From contig NZ_JASZYG010000004.1 of the NCBI RefSeq assembly GCF_030317105.1, forward strand, positions 62,001 to 126,000: 64,000 nt of DNA. Direction: 5' to 3'. This DNA is from Variovorax brevis. GTDB lineage: Bacteria > Pseudomonadota > Gammaproteobacteria > Burkholderiales > Burkholderiaceae_C. Positions 1 through 10,397 of the stretch are shown here, in pieces. Numbering within the stretch: position 1 is the stretch's first letter; every line of letters begins with the position of its first letter. Under the pieces are notes generated by a model. That model did no database searches and was not told the DNA's origin. It worked only from the letters and a program-made list of their open reading frames with translations. Both the position numbers and the translations under genes were made by a program.

Positions 1-2
1 GC

Positions 3-1796
3 GAGTTGGGCGCACGCACGCGCGCCATGCTGGTCAGCGCGGCGGCGGCAAGGTGGAAGACGGACGCAGCGGGCCTGCGCACCGCGAACGGCGTCGTCAT
101 CGGCCCCGGCGGCAAGAAGCTCGGCTATGGCGAGCTGGCCGATGCCGCCATGAAGCTGCCCGTGCCCGAGAAGGTCACGCTCAAGGACCCCAAGGACTTC
201 CGCCTCATCGGCAAGGCCACGCGCCGCCTGGACGCCAAGGCCAAGTCCAGCGGGCACCAGAACTACGGCATCGACGTTCGCCTGCCGGGCATGCTGACCG
301 CCGTCGTGGCGCGCCCGCCGGTGTTTGCCGCCAAGCTCAAGTCCGTGGACGACAGCGCCGCCAAGGCCGTGAAAGGCGTCAAGGCTGTCCTGCGCGTGCC
401 GCTGGACCGTGGCGGCGAAGGCGTGGCCGTCGTCGCCGACGGCTACTGGCCCGCCAAGCAGGGACGCGATGCGCTCAAGATCGAATGGGACAACAGCAGC
501 GTCGAGAAGGTCGACAGCGTCAAGCAGCTCGCGCAGTACCGCGAGCTGGCGGCGAAGCCGGGGCCGCGCAAGTACGACGCCGACGTGTCGAAGCTGAACG
601 ACGCGCCGCACAAGATCAACGCGGAATTCGTCTTCCCCTACCTTGCGCATGCGCCGATGGAGCCGCTCAACTGCACCGTCAACCTTACCGGCGACAAGGC
701 GGAGTTGTGGATGGGCACGCAGATGCCGGGCATCGACGCCGCGGCCGCTGCCAGGGTGCTGGGCGTTGCGCCACAGAACGTCAAGGTCAACGTGCAGATG
801 GCGGGCGGCGGCTTCGGGCGCCGTGGCCTGCCGAGCAGCGACTACGTGGTCGAGGCCTGCAACGTCGTGAAGGCCGCGCGCACGGCGGGCGTGGATGCAC
901 CCATCCGCACGCTGTGGAGCCGCGAGGACGACATCAAGGGCGGCTACTACCGCCCGATGCACCTGCACACGGCGAAAATCGGCTTCGACGACCAGGGCAA
1001 GGTCACGGCATGGGACCACGTCATCGTTGGCCAGTCCATCATGGCCGGCACCGCCTTCGAACCGATGATGGTCAAGGACGGCATCGACGGCACCGCCACC
1101 GAAGGCATGAAGGAGCCTTACGACCTGCCGATGCGGCTCACGGTGCACCATCCCAAGCTCAACGTGCCGGTGCTGTGGTGGCGCAGCGTCGGCTCCACGC
1201 ACACGGCTTTCGTCATGGAAACGCTGGTCGACGAGATTGCGCGCAGCACGAAGCAGGACCCGGTCGCCTACCGCCTCAAGCTCATGGGCAACGATCACCC
1301 GCGCCACAAGGCCGCGTTGCAGTTGGCGGTCGACAAGTCTGGCTACGGCAAGAAACAGTTGCCAGCGGGCCGCGGCTGGGGCGTGGCCGTGCACGAGTCC
1401 TTCAATTCGGTGGTGGCCTATGTCGTCGAAGCCTCGGTGACCGACGGCACCCCGACGCTGCACAACGTGACGGCCGGCGTGCACTGCAACCTGGTGATCA
1501 ATCCGCAAAGCCTGGAGGCGCAGGTGCAGGGCGGCGCGTTGATGGGTCTGTCGATGTGCCTGCCCGGCGCTGCCATCACGCTCAAGGACGGTGTCGTCGA
1601 GCAGAGCAACTTCGGCGACTTTGCCGTGCCGCGCATCAGCAGCATGCCGCAGATCGCGGTGCACACCGTTCCCAGTGCCGACGCACCCACGGGCATGGGC
1701 GAGCCGGGCTTGCCTCCCTTGGCGCCCGCGTTTGCCAACGCGGTGGCGGCGTTGACAGGCAAGCCATTGCGCGAGTTGCCCTTCAAGACGGCCTGA
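3..1796 (+). CDS. xanthine dehydrogenase-family molybdopterin-binding subunit, 5' partial
   Basis: Large catalytic subunit of a two-subunit molybdenum hydroxylase of the isoquinoline 1-oxidoreductase / aldehyde dehydrogenase type (IorB-like). These enzymes oxidise aldehydes or N-heterocycles and pass electrons to a small 2Fe-2S subunit. The reading frame is open at the window edge, so the N-terminus lies outside; about 597 residues are visible of the roughly 730-770 usual for the family. A GGGFGRRG loop, typical of cofactor binding, sits near residue 265. A GMGEPGLPP segment near the C-terminus carries the Glu expected at the active site. The small subunit is not in the window and presumably lies upstream. 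The family call is firm; the substrate is unknown. Confidence 0.9.
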   Translation, partial: ELGARTRAMLVSAAAARWKTDAAGLRTANGVVIGPGGKKLGYGELADAAMKLPVPEKVTLKDPKDFRLIGKATRRLDAKAKSSGHQNYGIDVRLPGMLTAVVARPPVFAAKLKSVDDSAAKAVKGVKAVLRVPLDRGGEGVAVVADGYWPAKQGRDALKIEWDNSSVEKVDSVKQLAQYRELAAKPGPRKYDADVSKLNDAPHKINAEFVFPYLAHAPMEPLNCTVNLTGDKAELWMGTQMPGIDAAAAARVLGVAPQNVKVNVQMAGGGFGRRGLPSSDYVVEACNVVKAARTAGVDAPIRTLWSREDDIKGGYYRPMHLHTAKIGFDDQGKVTAWDHVIVGQSIMAGTAFEPMMVKDGIDGTATEGMKEPYDLPMRLTVHHPKLNVPVLWWRSVGSTHTAFVMETLVDEIARSTKQDPVAYRLKLMGNDHPRHKAALQLAVDKSGYGKKQLPAGRGWGVAVHESFNSVVAYVVEASVTDGTPTLHNVTAGVHCNLVINPQSLEAQVQGGALMGLSMCLPGAAITLKDGVVEQSNFGDFAVPRISSMPQIAVHTVPSADAPTGMGEPGLPPLAPAFANAVAALTGKPLRELPFKTA

Positions 1797-1889
1797 ACGC
1801 GCGCAACGCATGGCCTGAGAGGCGGGCATGGCCTACACCACGCCCGCCCCGTATTGGCAAGAATGGCGAATCCAGTTCAGGAGACGGCC

Positions 1890-2072
1890 ATGACAAATGA
1901 TCTGAATGACAAGGCCCCGAATCGCGCGCGCATCGTCGTTGCGGGATTGGCGGCGGCATTGCTGGCGCTGACGGCCTGCGACCCGAAGCCCACGTCGCCG
2001 CCGCAGCCCAAGGCGGAGGCTGCGTCGTCGGGGAACATGATCGCGCTGGCACGGGTGCGCGGCCTGCAATGA
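1890..2072 (+). CDS. small putative lipoprotein
   Basis: A 60-residue protein. The ATG at 1890 is preceded by a CAGGAGA ribosome binding site. About 16 polar residues are followed by a hydrophobic stretch ending in LTAC, which fits a lipobox, so Cys27 or so would be lipidated. The mature part is very short, Pro-, Lys- and Ala-rich, with no recognisable fold. It follows the molybdenum hydroxylase subunit by about 90 bases on the same strand, so co-transcription is possible. Function unknown. Confidence 0.5.
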   Translation: MTNDLNDKAPNRARIVVAGLAAALLALTACDPKPTSPPQPKAEAASSGNMIALARVRGLQ

Positions 2073-2103
2073 GGCGACGCGCGATCGCTGCGCGCTGACG
2101 GCT

Positions 2104-3024
2104 TCAGGCCGGTGCCACCTTCTTCTTCGGCATCAGCTTCTTCACCACTTCGACCACGGCCAGCACGATGGCGCCGGCCAAAATGCCGACGGCCGCGTTG
2201 GCCAGCATCGTGCCGAGCACGCCGGCAACGGCGCCCCATTGCCCCAGCCATGCCTCGATGGCGTGGCCCACCGCGGGCACGCCGTGCACAAGAATCCCAC
2301 CACCCACGAGGAACATCGCGGCCGTGCCCGCGATGGACAGCAGCTTCATGAGCCACGGTGCGCCGAACAGGATGGCGCGGCCGATCGCCTGCGAAGCGGC
2401 GCCTGCACGACGGCTCAGGTACAGGCCCAGGTCGTCCAGCTTGACGATGCCCGCAACCAGCCCGTAGACCCCCACCGTCATCACCAGCGCAATGCCCACC
2501 AGCACGCTCAACTGCGTCGTGAAAGCCTGGCCCGCCACCGTGCCCAGGGTGATCACGATGATCTCGGCCGAGAGAATGAAGTCGGTGCGGATGGCGCCCT
2601 TGATCTTGTCTTTCTCGACGGCGCGCAAATCGACCTTCTCGTTGACCAGCGCCTGCTCCAGCCGCGCGCGATCGGCCTGCGCCTCTTCCTTGTGCAGGAA
2701 CTTGTGCGCGAGCTTTTCTACGCCCTCGAAGCAGAGAAAGGCGCCACCGATCATGAGCAGCGGAACGACAGCCCAAGGCAGGTAGGTGCCAATGAGCAGC
2801 GCCGCCGGCACCAGGATCGCCTTGTTGATCAGCGATCCCTTGGCCACGGCCCAGACCACCGGCAGTTCGCGATCCGCCGTCACGCCCGCCACCTGCTGCG
2901 CATTGAGCGCCAGGTCATCGCCCAGCACCCCGGCCGTCTTCTTGGCGGCGACTTTGGTCAGAACGGAAACGTCGTCGAGGACGGCTGCAATGTCATCGAG
3001 CAGCAGCAGGAGGCTGGAGGCCAT
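2104..3024 (-). CDS. DUF808 family inner-membrane protein
   Basis: A 306-residue protein resembling the DUF808 (YedI) family of membrane proteins of unknown function. The conserved opening, a run of Leu followed by DDIAAVLDD, lies directly after the ATG at 3024. An in-frame extension further upstream does not look like the family, so the shorter start is chosen. Several hydrophobic segments are visible, and the protein ends in a Lys-rich tail (KKLMPKKKV). It lies 67 bases downstream of thiC on the same strand, but nothing links it to thiamine synthesis. Confidence 0.85.
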   Translation of the reverse strand: MASSLLLLLDDIAAVLDDVSVLTKVAAKKTAGVLGDDLALNAQQVAGVTADRELPVVWAVAKGSLINKAILVPAALLIGTYLPWAVVPLLMIGGAFLCFEGVEKLAHKFLHKEEAQADRARLEQALVNEKVDLRAVEKDKIKGAIRTDFILSAEIIVITLGTVAGQAFTTQLSVLVGIALVMTVGVYGLVAGIVKLDDLGLYLSRRAGAASQAIGRAILFGAPWLMKLLSIAGTAAMFLVGGGILVHGVPAVGHAIEAWLGQWGAVAGVLGTMLANAAVGILAGAIVLAVVEVVKKLMPKKKVAPA

Positions 3025-3091
3025 GGAGCGGGATCCCTGTGATTGGCAAGAAGCCGCGATGGTAAGCGGCGGCAGAGCCGCCGCTTGTCGG

Positions 3092-5065
<1,974 letters not shown>

Positions 5066-5106
5066 TCAAAAAAGGCGCACGCGGTCTGGCACAACTGACA
5101 GGTTCA

Positions 5107-5197
5107 GCTCTTCTTCCGCCGGTATTAACCGGATCAAGTTCGTCGGGTCCGGCCAATCAAGGCCGTCTCAGCACACTGTGCACCCCGGAGCAAGGCG
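5107..5197 (-). promoter_or_regulatory. TPP riboswitch (THI element)
   Basis: Read on the minus strand, this region has the conserved THI-box elements in order: GGGGTGC, then CTGAGA, then a CCCGACGAACTTGATCC stretch and GGTTAATACCGGCG. These form the thiamine-pyrophosphate binding core found upstream of thiC in many bacteria. It lies about 120 bases before the thiC start, with the sequestering hairpin between. Confidence 0.95.
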
Positions 5198-5247
5198 CGA
5201 TAGTAGGGGCGCCTGCGCTGGCGGTCAACCGAAATTCGGGACGATCG

Positions 5248-5766
5248 TCAGGCGACGCTGCGCTTCAGGCGGATTTCTTCGATCTTCACCGTGCCAATCG
5301 CCGTGGTCTTGGCGGTCTTCATCTCGCGCTTGAAGCCGGCGAGTTCGATGAAGCGCATGGCGCGGTCGTTGCGCAACGGAACCCAGATGGTGACTGTGGT
5401 GCAGCCCTCCTCGTCGAGGCCTTCACGTGCGGCGTCCCACAGGGCGACGCCCACGCCCTTGCCCCAATGTTCGGGCTTGACGTGCAAGGCCCAGATTTCA
5501 CCGGTGGTGGAAGGCGTCTTGGGGTCGCGCGAGCGGTCGAAGCCGACAAAGCCGACGACTTCGCCGTCGAGTTCGGCCACATGGACCTGCGGTTCGCTGT
5601 ACTCGATGGCGTCGCGCCACTTGGCTTCCCGCGAGGCGGGTTCAAGCGCGCGCAGTTGGTCTTCGGGAAGGATGCCCTCGTAGGCGGCTTTCGCGGCAAT
5701 CGCGTGGACTTCGGCAACGGCTTTTGCGTCGCGCAGGGTGGCGGGGCGGACTTCGTAGTCGGACAT
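5248..5766 (-). CDS. GNAT family N-acetyltransferase
   Basis: A 172-residue protein with the GNAT fold: an N-terminal YEVRPATLRDA strand, a central VVGFVGFD strand, and an acetyl-CoA binding stretch near HWGKGVGVALWDAA that resembles the family's R/Q-x-x-G-x-G/A loop. The ATG at 5766 starts MSDYEVRP, where the family similarity begins. The acceptor substrate is unknown. It stands alone, divergent from the small basic protein at 5898. Confidence 0.88.
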   Translation of the reverse strand: MSDYEVRPATLRDAKAVAEVHAIAAKAAYEGILPEDQLRALEPASREAKWRDAIEYSEPQVHVAELDGEVVGFVGFDRSRDPKTPSTTGEIWALHVKPEHWGKGVGVALWDAAREGLDEEGCTTVTIWVPLRNDRAMRFIELAGFKREMKTAKTTAIGTVKIEEIRLKRSVA

Positions 5767-5897
5767 ATCGGGAATTCGGCTTGCAATCGGAAAGCCGCGT
5801 ATTGTCGCCTGCGCGGCGGCCGGGTCCGTTTGCAACATGAATCACGATGTGTGAACAGGCTCTAAACTCATGCCAGCCCACACAACGGAGTATCGCC

Positions 5898-6050
5898 ATG
5901 GCAAAAGGTCAGCAACGCAGCAACAAGGAAGGCAAGAAGCCCAAGAAGGACACGGCGCCGCCCAAGCCCCTGTCGGGTTCGACGGGCGAGCCGGTGCGCC
6001 CCACCATCGTCACAGCCGTGATCCCTCGCGGCAAGGACAAGAACAAGTAA
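5898..6050 (+). CDS. small basic hypothetical protein
   Basis: A 50-residue Lys-rich protein with no membrane segment; about a quarter of its residues are Lys or Arg. The start at 5898 (MAKGQQRSNKEGKKPKKD) lies within an upstream-extended reading frame, and that extension does not look coding. Small proteins of this style are common in related betaproteobacteria, but I know no function. A nucleic-acid-associated role is possible from its charge alone. It precedes the VF530-type gene by 15 bases. Confidence 0.6.
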   Translation: MAKGQQRSNKEGKKPKKDTAPPKPLSGSTGEPVRPTIVTAVIPRGKDKNK

Positions 6051-6065
6051 TCTGGGCCACGCACC

Positions 6066-6341
6066 GTGAATGACGACGCTTCGCCGGCAGCGCAGCCCCG
6101 CAACCCGCTGCACGGCCTCACGCTGGAGGCGGTCGTCACCGCACTGGTCGACTATTTCGGCTGGGAAGAACTGGGGCAGCGCATTCCCGTGCGCTGCTTC
6201 ACCTTCGACCCCAGCGTCGGCTCCAGCCTGAAGTTTCTTCGCAAGACGCCTTGGGCGCGCGAAAAGGTCGAGAGCCTTTATCTCTTCATGCTGCGCGAAC
6301 AAAAACGGGAGCAGCAGTCGCAGGCCCGGGGCGAGGAGTGA
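6066..6341 (+). CDS. VF530 family (DUF2132) DNA-binding protein
   Basis: A 91-residue protein matching the VF530 family, named from a Vibrio structure and annotated as DNA binding. The signature block is clear: [21 protein letters not shown] early on, followed by the [21 protein letters not shown] stretch around residues 43-63. Its stop codon overlaps the GTG start of the next gene (GTGA), so the ferredoxin may be translationally coupled. The biological role of VF530 proteins is not established. Confidence 0.85.
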   Translation: MNDDASPAAQPRNPLHGLTLEAVVTALVDYFGWEELGQRIPVRCFTFDPSVGSSLKFLRKTPWAREKVESLYLFMLREQKREQQSQARGEE

Positions 6342-6619
6342 AAGTCCGCATCGAGCCCGCAGGCTACGCGTTTGACGCCCCGCCAGACCGCACGCTGCTG
6401 CAAGCCGCCGAAGACGCCGGCATCGAGATCCCAAGCTCCTGCCGCAATGGCACCTGCCGCACCTGCTACTGCAAGATGCTGGCGGGCGCGGTGCAGTACC
6501 GCATCGAATGGCCCGGCCTGAGCGCCGAAGAAAAGGCCGAAGGCTGGATCCTGCCCTGCGTGGCCGAACCCCGGGACGACATCACGCTCGACGTGCCCTT
6601 TGCGCTGCTCGCGGATTGA
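6338..6619 (+). CDS. 2Fe-2S ferredoxin-like protein
   Basis: A 93-residue plant-type ferredoxin domain for electron transfer. Cluster ligands are visible in CRNGTCRTC (C-x4-C-x2-C) and a fourth Cys in ILPCVAEP. The GTG start at 6338 overlaps the stop of the preceding gene and places KVRIEPAG, the first strand, right at the N-terminus. The frame continues upstream, but that part is the shadow of the VF530 gene. The redox partner is unknown. Confidence 0.88.
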   Translation: MKVRIEPAGYAFDAPPDRTLLQAAEDAGIEIPSSCRNGTCRTCYCKMLAGAVQYRIEWPGLSAEEKAEGWILPCVAEPRDDITLDVPFALLAD

Positions 6620-6625
6620 GCGGAT

Positions 6626-7879
6626 TCAAACCGGCTTGCCGGAAGGCCTCGACGCGACGATGCGGTCGCGTTGTGCCAGTGACGGAAACAGCCGCACCCA
6701 ACCCAGCGCCACCAGCACCGTGCCCACGCCCCCCGCCACCACCGAGCCGATCGGCCCGAGCAGCGCGGCCGTGGCGCCCGATTCGAATTCGCCCAGTTGA
6801 TTGCTCGCACCGATGAAAATCGAGTTGACCGAGCTGACGCGGCCACGCATTTCATCGGGCGTTTCCAGCTGGACGAGCGTCTGCCGGATCACGACATTGA
6901 CCATGTCCGCCCCGCCGGACACCGCCAGCGCGACCAGCGACAGCAAGAAGCTGCGCGAGAGGCCGAACACGATCATGCAAAGCCCGAAGGCGCCGACGGC
7001 CAGCAGCAGCGTGCGCCCGACGTGCCGCTCCACGGGCCGGCGCGTGAGCACGATCGACATCACCAGCGCGCCCACGGCCGGCGCACCGCGCAACAGCCCG
7101 AGGCCCCACGGACCGGTGTGCAGGATGTCCTTGGCGTAGATCGGCAGCAAGGCCACGGCGCCCCCCAGCAGCACCGCGAAGAGGTCCAGCGACACGGCGC
7201 CCAGCACCGTCTTGCGATGCCAGATGAAGTTGACGCCGGCCAGCAGCGTCTTCATGGTCACCGGCTCCTTGGCGCGCGGCACCTGCACGTAGCGCAGCCC
7301 GGCGATCATCACGGCCGCCACCGCGAACAACAGCAGGCTCGTGCCGTAGACCGCGCCCGCGCCGGCCACGAAGAGCAAGCCGCCCAGCGCAGGGCCGCCG
7401 ATGATGGCACCCTGCGTGCCCGCCGAACTGAAGGCCATCGCACGCGGCAAGGCGAGTGGCGTCACCAGCAAGGGCGTCAACGCCTGCTGTGCCGGCATCT
7501 GGAAGGCCCGCACCGCGCCCAGCACCACCGAGAGGCCCAGCAGCAATCCGCGCGTGGCGTGATGCGATGCCTCGGCCGCGAACAGCGCCAGGGCAACCAG
7601 CGCCTGCACCGTGAAGCACATGGCGACGATACGCCCGCGATGGTGCCGATCGACCACATGGCCGGCGTAGAGCGCCAACGCCAGCGCCGGCGCGAACTGG
7701 TAAAGCCCCACCAACCCGAGGTCCCACGCACTCGACGTGAGGTCGTACATGTGCCAGCCAATGGCCACCATCAACATTTGCGTGGCAGCCGTGCCGCAGA
7801 TGCGGGCGATCCACATCCGCATGAACGGCCGCTCGCGCGTGAGGTCGGAAAAGCTGGGCTGGGCGTTCTCGGAGGGCAT
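6626..7879 (-). CDS. MFS transporter
   Basis: A 417-residue major facilitator protein with about 12 hydrophobic segments, of the MFS_3 / EntS-like type. A charged DRHHRGR loop follows the second helix, and ETPDEMRGRVSSVNS near residue 335 is typical of this branch. Its substrate cannot be read from the sequence. It converges on the ferredoxin gene, with a 6-base gap between their ends. Confidence 0.9.
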   Translation of the reverse strand: MPSENAQPSFSDLTRERPFMRMWIARICGTAATQMLMVAIGWHMYDLTSSAWDLGLVGLYQFAPALALALYAGHVVDRHHRGRIVAMCFTVQALVALALFAAEASHHATRGLLLGLSVVLGAVRAFQMPAQQALTPLLVTPLALPRAMAFSSAGTQGAIIGGPALGGLLFVAGAGAVYGTSLLLFAVAAVMIAGLRYVQVPRAKEPVTMKTLLAGVNFIWHRKTVLGAVSLDLFAVLLGGAVALLPIYAKDILHTGPWGLGLLRGAPAVGALVMSIVLTRRPVERHVGRTLLLAVGAFGLCMIVFGLSRSFLLSLVALAVSGGADMVNVVIRQTLVQLETPDEMRGRVSSVNSIFIGASNQLGEFESGATAALLGPIGSVVAGGVGTVLVALGWVRLFPSLAQRDRIVASRPSGKPV

Positions 7880-7922
7880 CCGTTCGAGGATACCGGAGGG
7901 AGGGGCCCGGGCGTCCCCGAAC

Positions 7923-8351
7923 TCAGAAGCGAATCTCGACCGACGCCGCGCTGCGCTGTGCCTTGCCGTGGAAAACGGCTTCGATGTTGTTGCCGTCCGG
8001 ATCGATCACGAAGGCCGCGTAATAGCCGGGGTGGTAGTCGCGCATGCCCGGCGCGCCGTTGTCCTTGCCGCCATGCGCCAGCGCCGCCTTGTGGAACGCG
8101 TCGACCATCGCCTCGTCTTGCGCCTGGAACGCCAGGTGATGGCGACCGGTCAGGGTGCCTTGCGCGGCCTGGCTGGAGGCGGTCGAGACGAAGAGTTCGT
8201 CGGCCCAGAAGTAGTCGTCGCCCTTGCCGCCCACCGGGATGCCGAGCACCGCGAAGACGGCTTCATAGAATTTCTGGCTCGCCTCGAGATCGCGCACCAC
8301 CAACTGGATATGGTCGATCAGGCGGCCGCGATGCAGTTTCTGCGCTTCCAT
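7923..8351 (-). CDS. VOC (glyoxalase/dioxygenase fold) family protein
   Basis: A 142-residue protein with one vicinal-oxygen-chelate domain. LIDHIQLVVRDLEAS opens the first module, LTGRHHLAFQA the middle, and YYAAFVIDPDGNNIEAVF closes it with the usual metal-binding Glu. The ATG at 8351 has a GGAG ribosome binding site six bases upstream, so I prefer it over the GTG four codons earlier. The reaction is unknown. Confidence 0.88.
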   Translation of the reverse strand: MEAQKLHRGRLIDHIQLVVRDLEASQKFYEAVFAVLGIPVGGKGDDYFWADELFVSTASSQAAQGTLTGRHHLAFQAQDEAMVDAFHKAALAHGGKDNGAPGMRDYHPGYYAAFVIDPDGNNIEAVFHGKAQRSAASVEIRF

Positions 8352-8484
8352 GCTGCACTCCACTGTTGACGTCGTTTCATGCTGATCGACGCCATGGCTG
8401 CGCGAAGTCGGCGAAGTTCGACAAATGCCGTGCGAATGAAATGCCGTCCGAAACGCCGCGCCGCCATGAGCGGCGCCGGGGCGC

Positions 8485-9516
8485 CTACCCGTAGCGCTTG
8501 CGCGCCAACGCCGCGCCCTGCCCCAGCGCCTCCAGCTTGCGCCGCGCCACTTCGCGGTCCATCGGCGCGAGGCCGCAGTTGGTGCACGGCAGAAGGCGCT
8601 GCGATGGCACGTACTTCAGCGCCTCGCCAATCGTGTCGGCGATCTGCTCGGGCGTTTCGATCTCGTCGCTCGCCACGTCGATCACGCCGACCATCACGTC
8701 CTTGCCTTCCAGCAGCTTCATCATTTCCGGCGGCACGTGCGAGTGGAAGCACTCCAGGCTCACCTGGTCGATGCTGCTCTTGGCAAGCGCAGGGAACACC
8801 TGCTCGTACTGGCGCCACTCTTCGCCCAAGGTGGCTTTCCAGTCGACATTCGCCTTGATGCCGTAGCCGTAGCAGATGTGCACGGCCGTCGTGCAGGTCA
8901 GGCCCTGCGCGGCGCGCTCCAATGCCTTCACGCCCCAATCAGCAGCGTCCTTCATGTAGACGTTGAAAGCCGGTTCATCGAACTGGATGATGTCCACGCC
9001 GTCGGCCTGCAGTGCCAATGCTTCCTGGTTGAGCAATTCGGCAAAGGCCATCGCCATCTTCACGCGGTCGCCATAGAAGCGGTCGGCCACGGTGTCGACG
9101 ATGGTCATGGGGCCCGGCAGCGTGAACTTGATCTTGCGCTGCGTGTGGGCACGCAACAGTTGCGCCTCCGCGGCATGCACGCGGCCCTTGAGCTTCAGGG
9201 CCGAGACCACCTGCGGCACCATCGCGTCATAGCGGTTGTCGCGGATGCCCATCTTGACCTTGTGCTCGAAGTCGATGCCTTCGACCTGTTCCAGGAAGCC
9301 GTGCACGAAATGCTGGCGCGACTGCTCGCCGTCGCCGATCACGTCCAGTCCGGCGTCTTCCTGCGCCTTGATCCACAGCAGCGTGGCGTCGGCCTTGGCT
9401 TGCGCCAGCTCGGCGCCTTCGTGCTTCCATTGCGGCCAGAGCTTTTGCGTTTCGGCCAGCCAGCCGGGCTTGGGCAGGCTGCCGGCAATGGTCGCGCTGA
9501 AGAGAGGTCGGGTCAT
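8485..9516 (-). CDS. MetE C-terminal-domain-like methyltransferase (methionine synthase family)
   Basis: A 343-residue protein equivalent to only the catalytic C-terminal half of cobalamin-independent methionine synthase, without the N-terminal domain of full MetE. Zinc-ligand candidates are in place: HICYGYG (His and Cys), ECFHSH (Glu), and CTNCGLAP (Cys). TIAGSLPKPGWL at the start and IIQFDEPAF in the middle are family blocks. Short MetE-like proteins include methionine synthases with other methyl donors as well as uncharacterised enzymes. It shares the strand with a second such gene at 10398, separated by the nitrobindin-like gene. Confidence 0.85.
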   Translation of the reverse strand: MTRPLFSATIAGSLPKPGWLAETQKLWPQWKHEGAELAQAKADATLLWIKAQEDAGLDVIGDGEQSRQHFVHGFLEQVEGIDFEHKVKMGIRDNRYDAMVPQVVSALKLKGRVHAAEAQLLRAHTQRKIKFTLPGPMTIVDTVADRFYGDRVKMAMAFAELLNQEALALQADGVDIIQFDEPAFNVYMKDAADWGVKALERAAQGLTCTTAVHICYGYGIKANVDWKATLGEEWRQYEQVFPALAKSSIDQVSLECFHSHVPPEMMKLLEGKDVMVGVIDVASDEIETPEQIADTIGEALKYVPSQRLLPCTNCGLAPMDREVARRKLEALGQGAALARKRYG

Positions 9517-9676
9517 CGCATCAATCCTTCAAATCGGGGAGCGGCGATGCTACGGCAAGGCGCGCATCGCCGCTCACGCGATAACCCGCATCCTGGCAGG
9601 CGCGTTGCTCGCTGGCGCCCGGCTTGAAGCCGTCCCCGGAGGCTGCCCGGCTTCCGCGGCTTCGCCTTCGCCGCGC

Positions 9677-10315
9677 TCAGCCCTGCACGGCCGCCAGCGG
9701 ATTCGCAGTAGGCTCCCCCACCTTCGTGAGCGTGTTGCGGTCCGTGTGATGAAAGGGCTCGGCCAGGCCCTGGATCTGCATTACCGTGTCCTGGTCGTAC
9801 GACCACGTTCCGTCGGCATGGAACGCCACCGCGATGCGCCATTCCAGCGTCGTGAAGGCATGCTCGATGAACGGGTTGGAGACGATGCCGTTCACCAGGC
9901 TCCCATGCGTGGCCACGAGTTCGAAGCGGTCAGCATCGGCGCTCACCTGGCCGCTCGCCATCGCAATCTGCCCCCGCGGAATCGCCAGCGTGTGCATGAC
10001 GGTGCTGGTGGCAGGCTCCCACAGCCAGTAGCCGACCTGGTCGTGGTACATCTTCGTGAGGCCCGGCTTGTGGATGAAGGTGTGATAGCGCAGGCCATAG
10101 AGCACTTGCGGGCCGTTGGTCTGCGGATCGATGGGCTGCAGTTCGTAGTGCTCGACGTAGACCTGCGTCTTCGGTCCCTGCGCCTTGGGCTTGACGTCCA
10201 CGCCCTTCTCGCCGCGCCAAAGGCCGGCCATCCGGCGCAGCGGACCGAGGTTGGCAAGAGTCTTGCCGTCCAGGTCGGACGGCTCGGTGTAGATGTCTTC
10301 GGGAAAGTTGGACAT
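9677..10315 (-). CDS. heme-binding beta-barrel (nitrobindin-like, DUF1794) protein
   Basis: A 212-residue protein of the FABP-like / nitrobindin group, small beta-barrels that bind haem in the characterised members. LRRMAGLWRGEKGVD near residue 28 and the spaced aromatic strands (YGLRYHTF, GYWLWEPAT, THGSLVNGI) support the call. The start at 10315 (MSNFPED) is chosen because the longer frame adds an Arg-rich segment unlike the family. It lies between two MetE-like genes on the same strand. Confidence 0.8.
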   Translation of the reverse strand: MSNFPEDIYTEPSDLDGKTLANLGPLRRMAGLWRGEKGVDVKPKAQGPKTQVYVEHYELQPIDPQTNGPQVLYGLRYHTFIHKPGLTKMYHDQVGYWLWEPATSTVMHTLAIPRGQIAMASGQVSADADRFELVATHGSLVNGIVSNPFIEHAFTTLEWRIAVAFHADGTWSYDQDTVMQIQGLAEPFHHTDRNTLTKVGEPTANPLAAVQG

Positions 10316-10397
10316 GGGGCTTTTTTGGTGATTCGCGTTGCGACTGCAAAGCACCAAGAATGCCAGATGGAGCCCGCCCGGCTCGAGCCCTTTGCTA

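Noticed and set aside
9517..9676. Possible cobalamin or SAM riboswitch before the MetE-like gene
   Set aside because: No conserved cobalamin B12-box or SAM/SAH core could be found on the minus strand.
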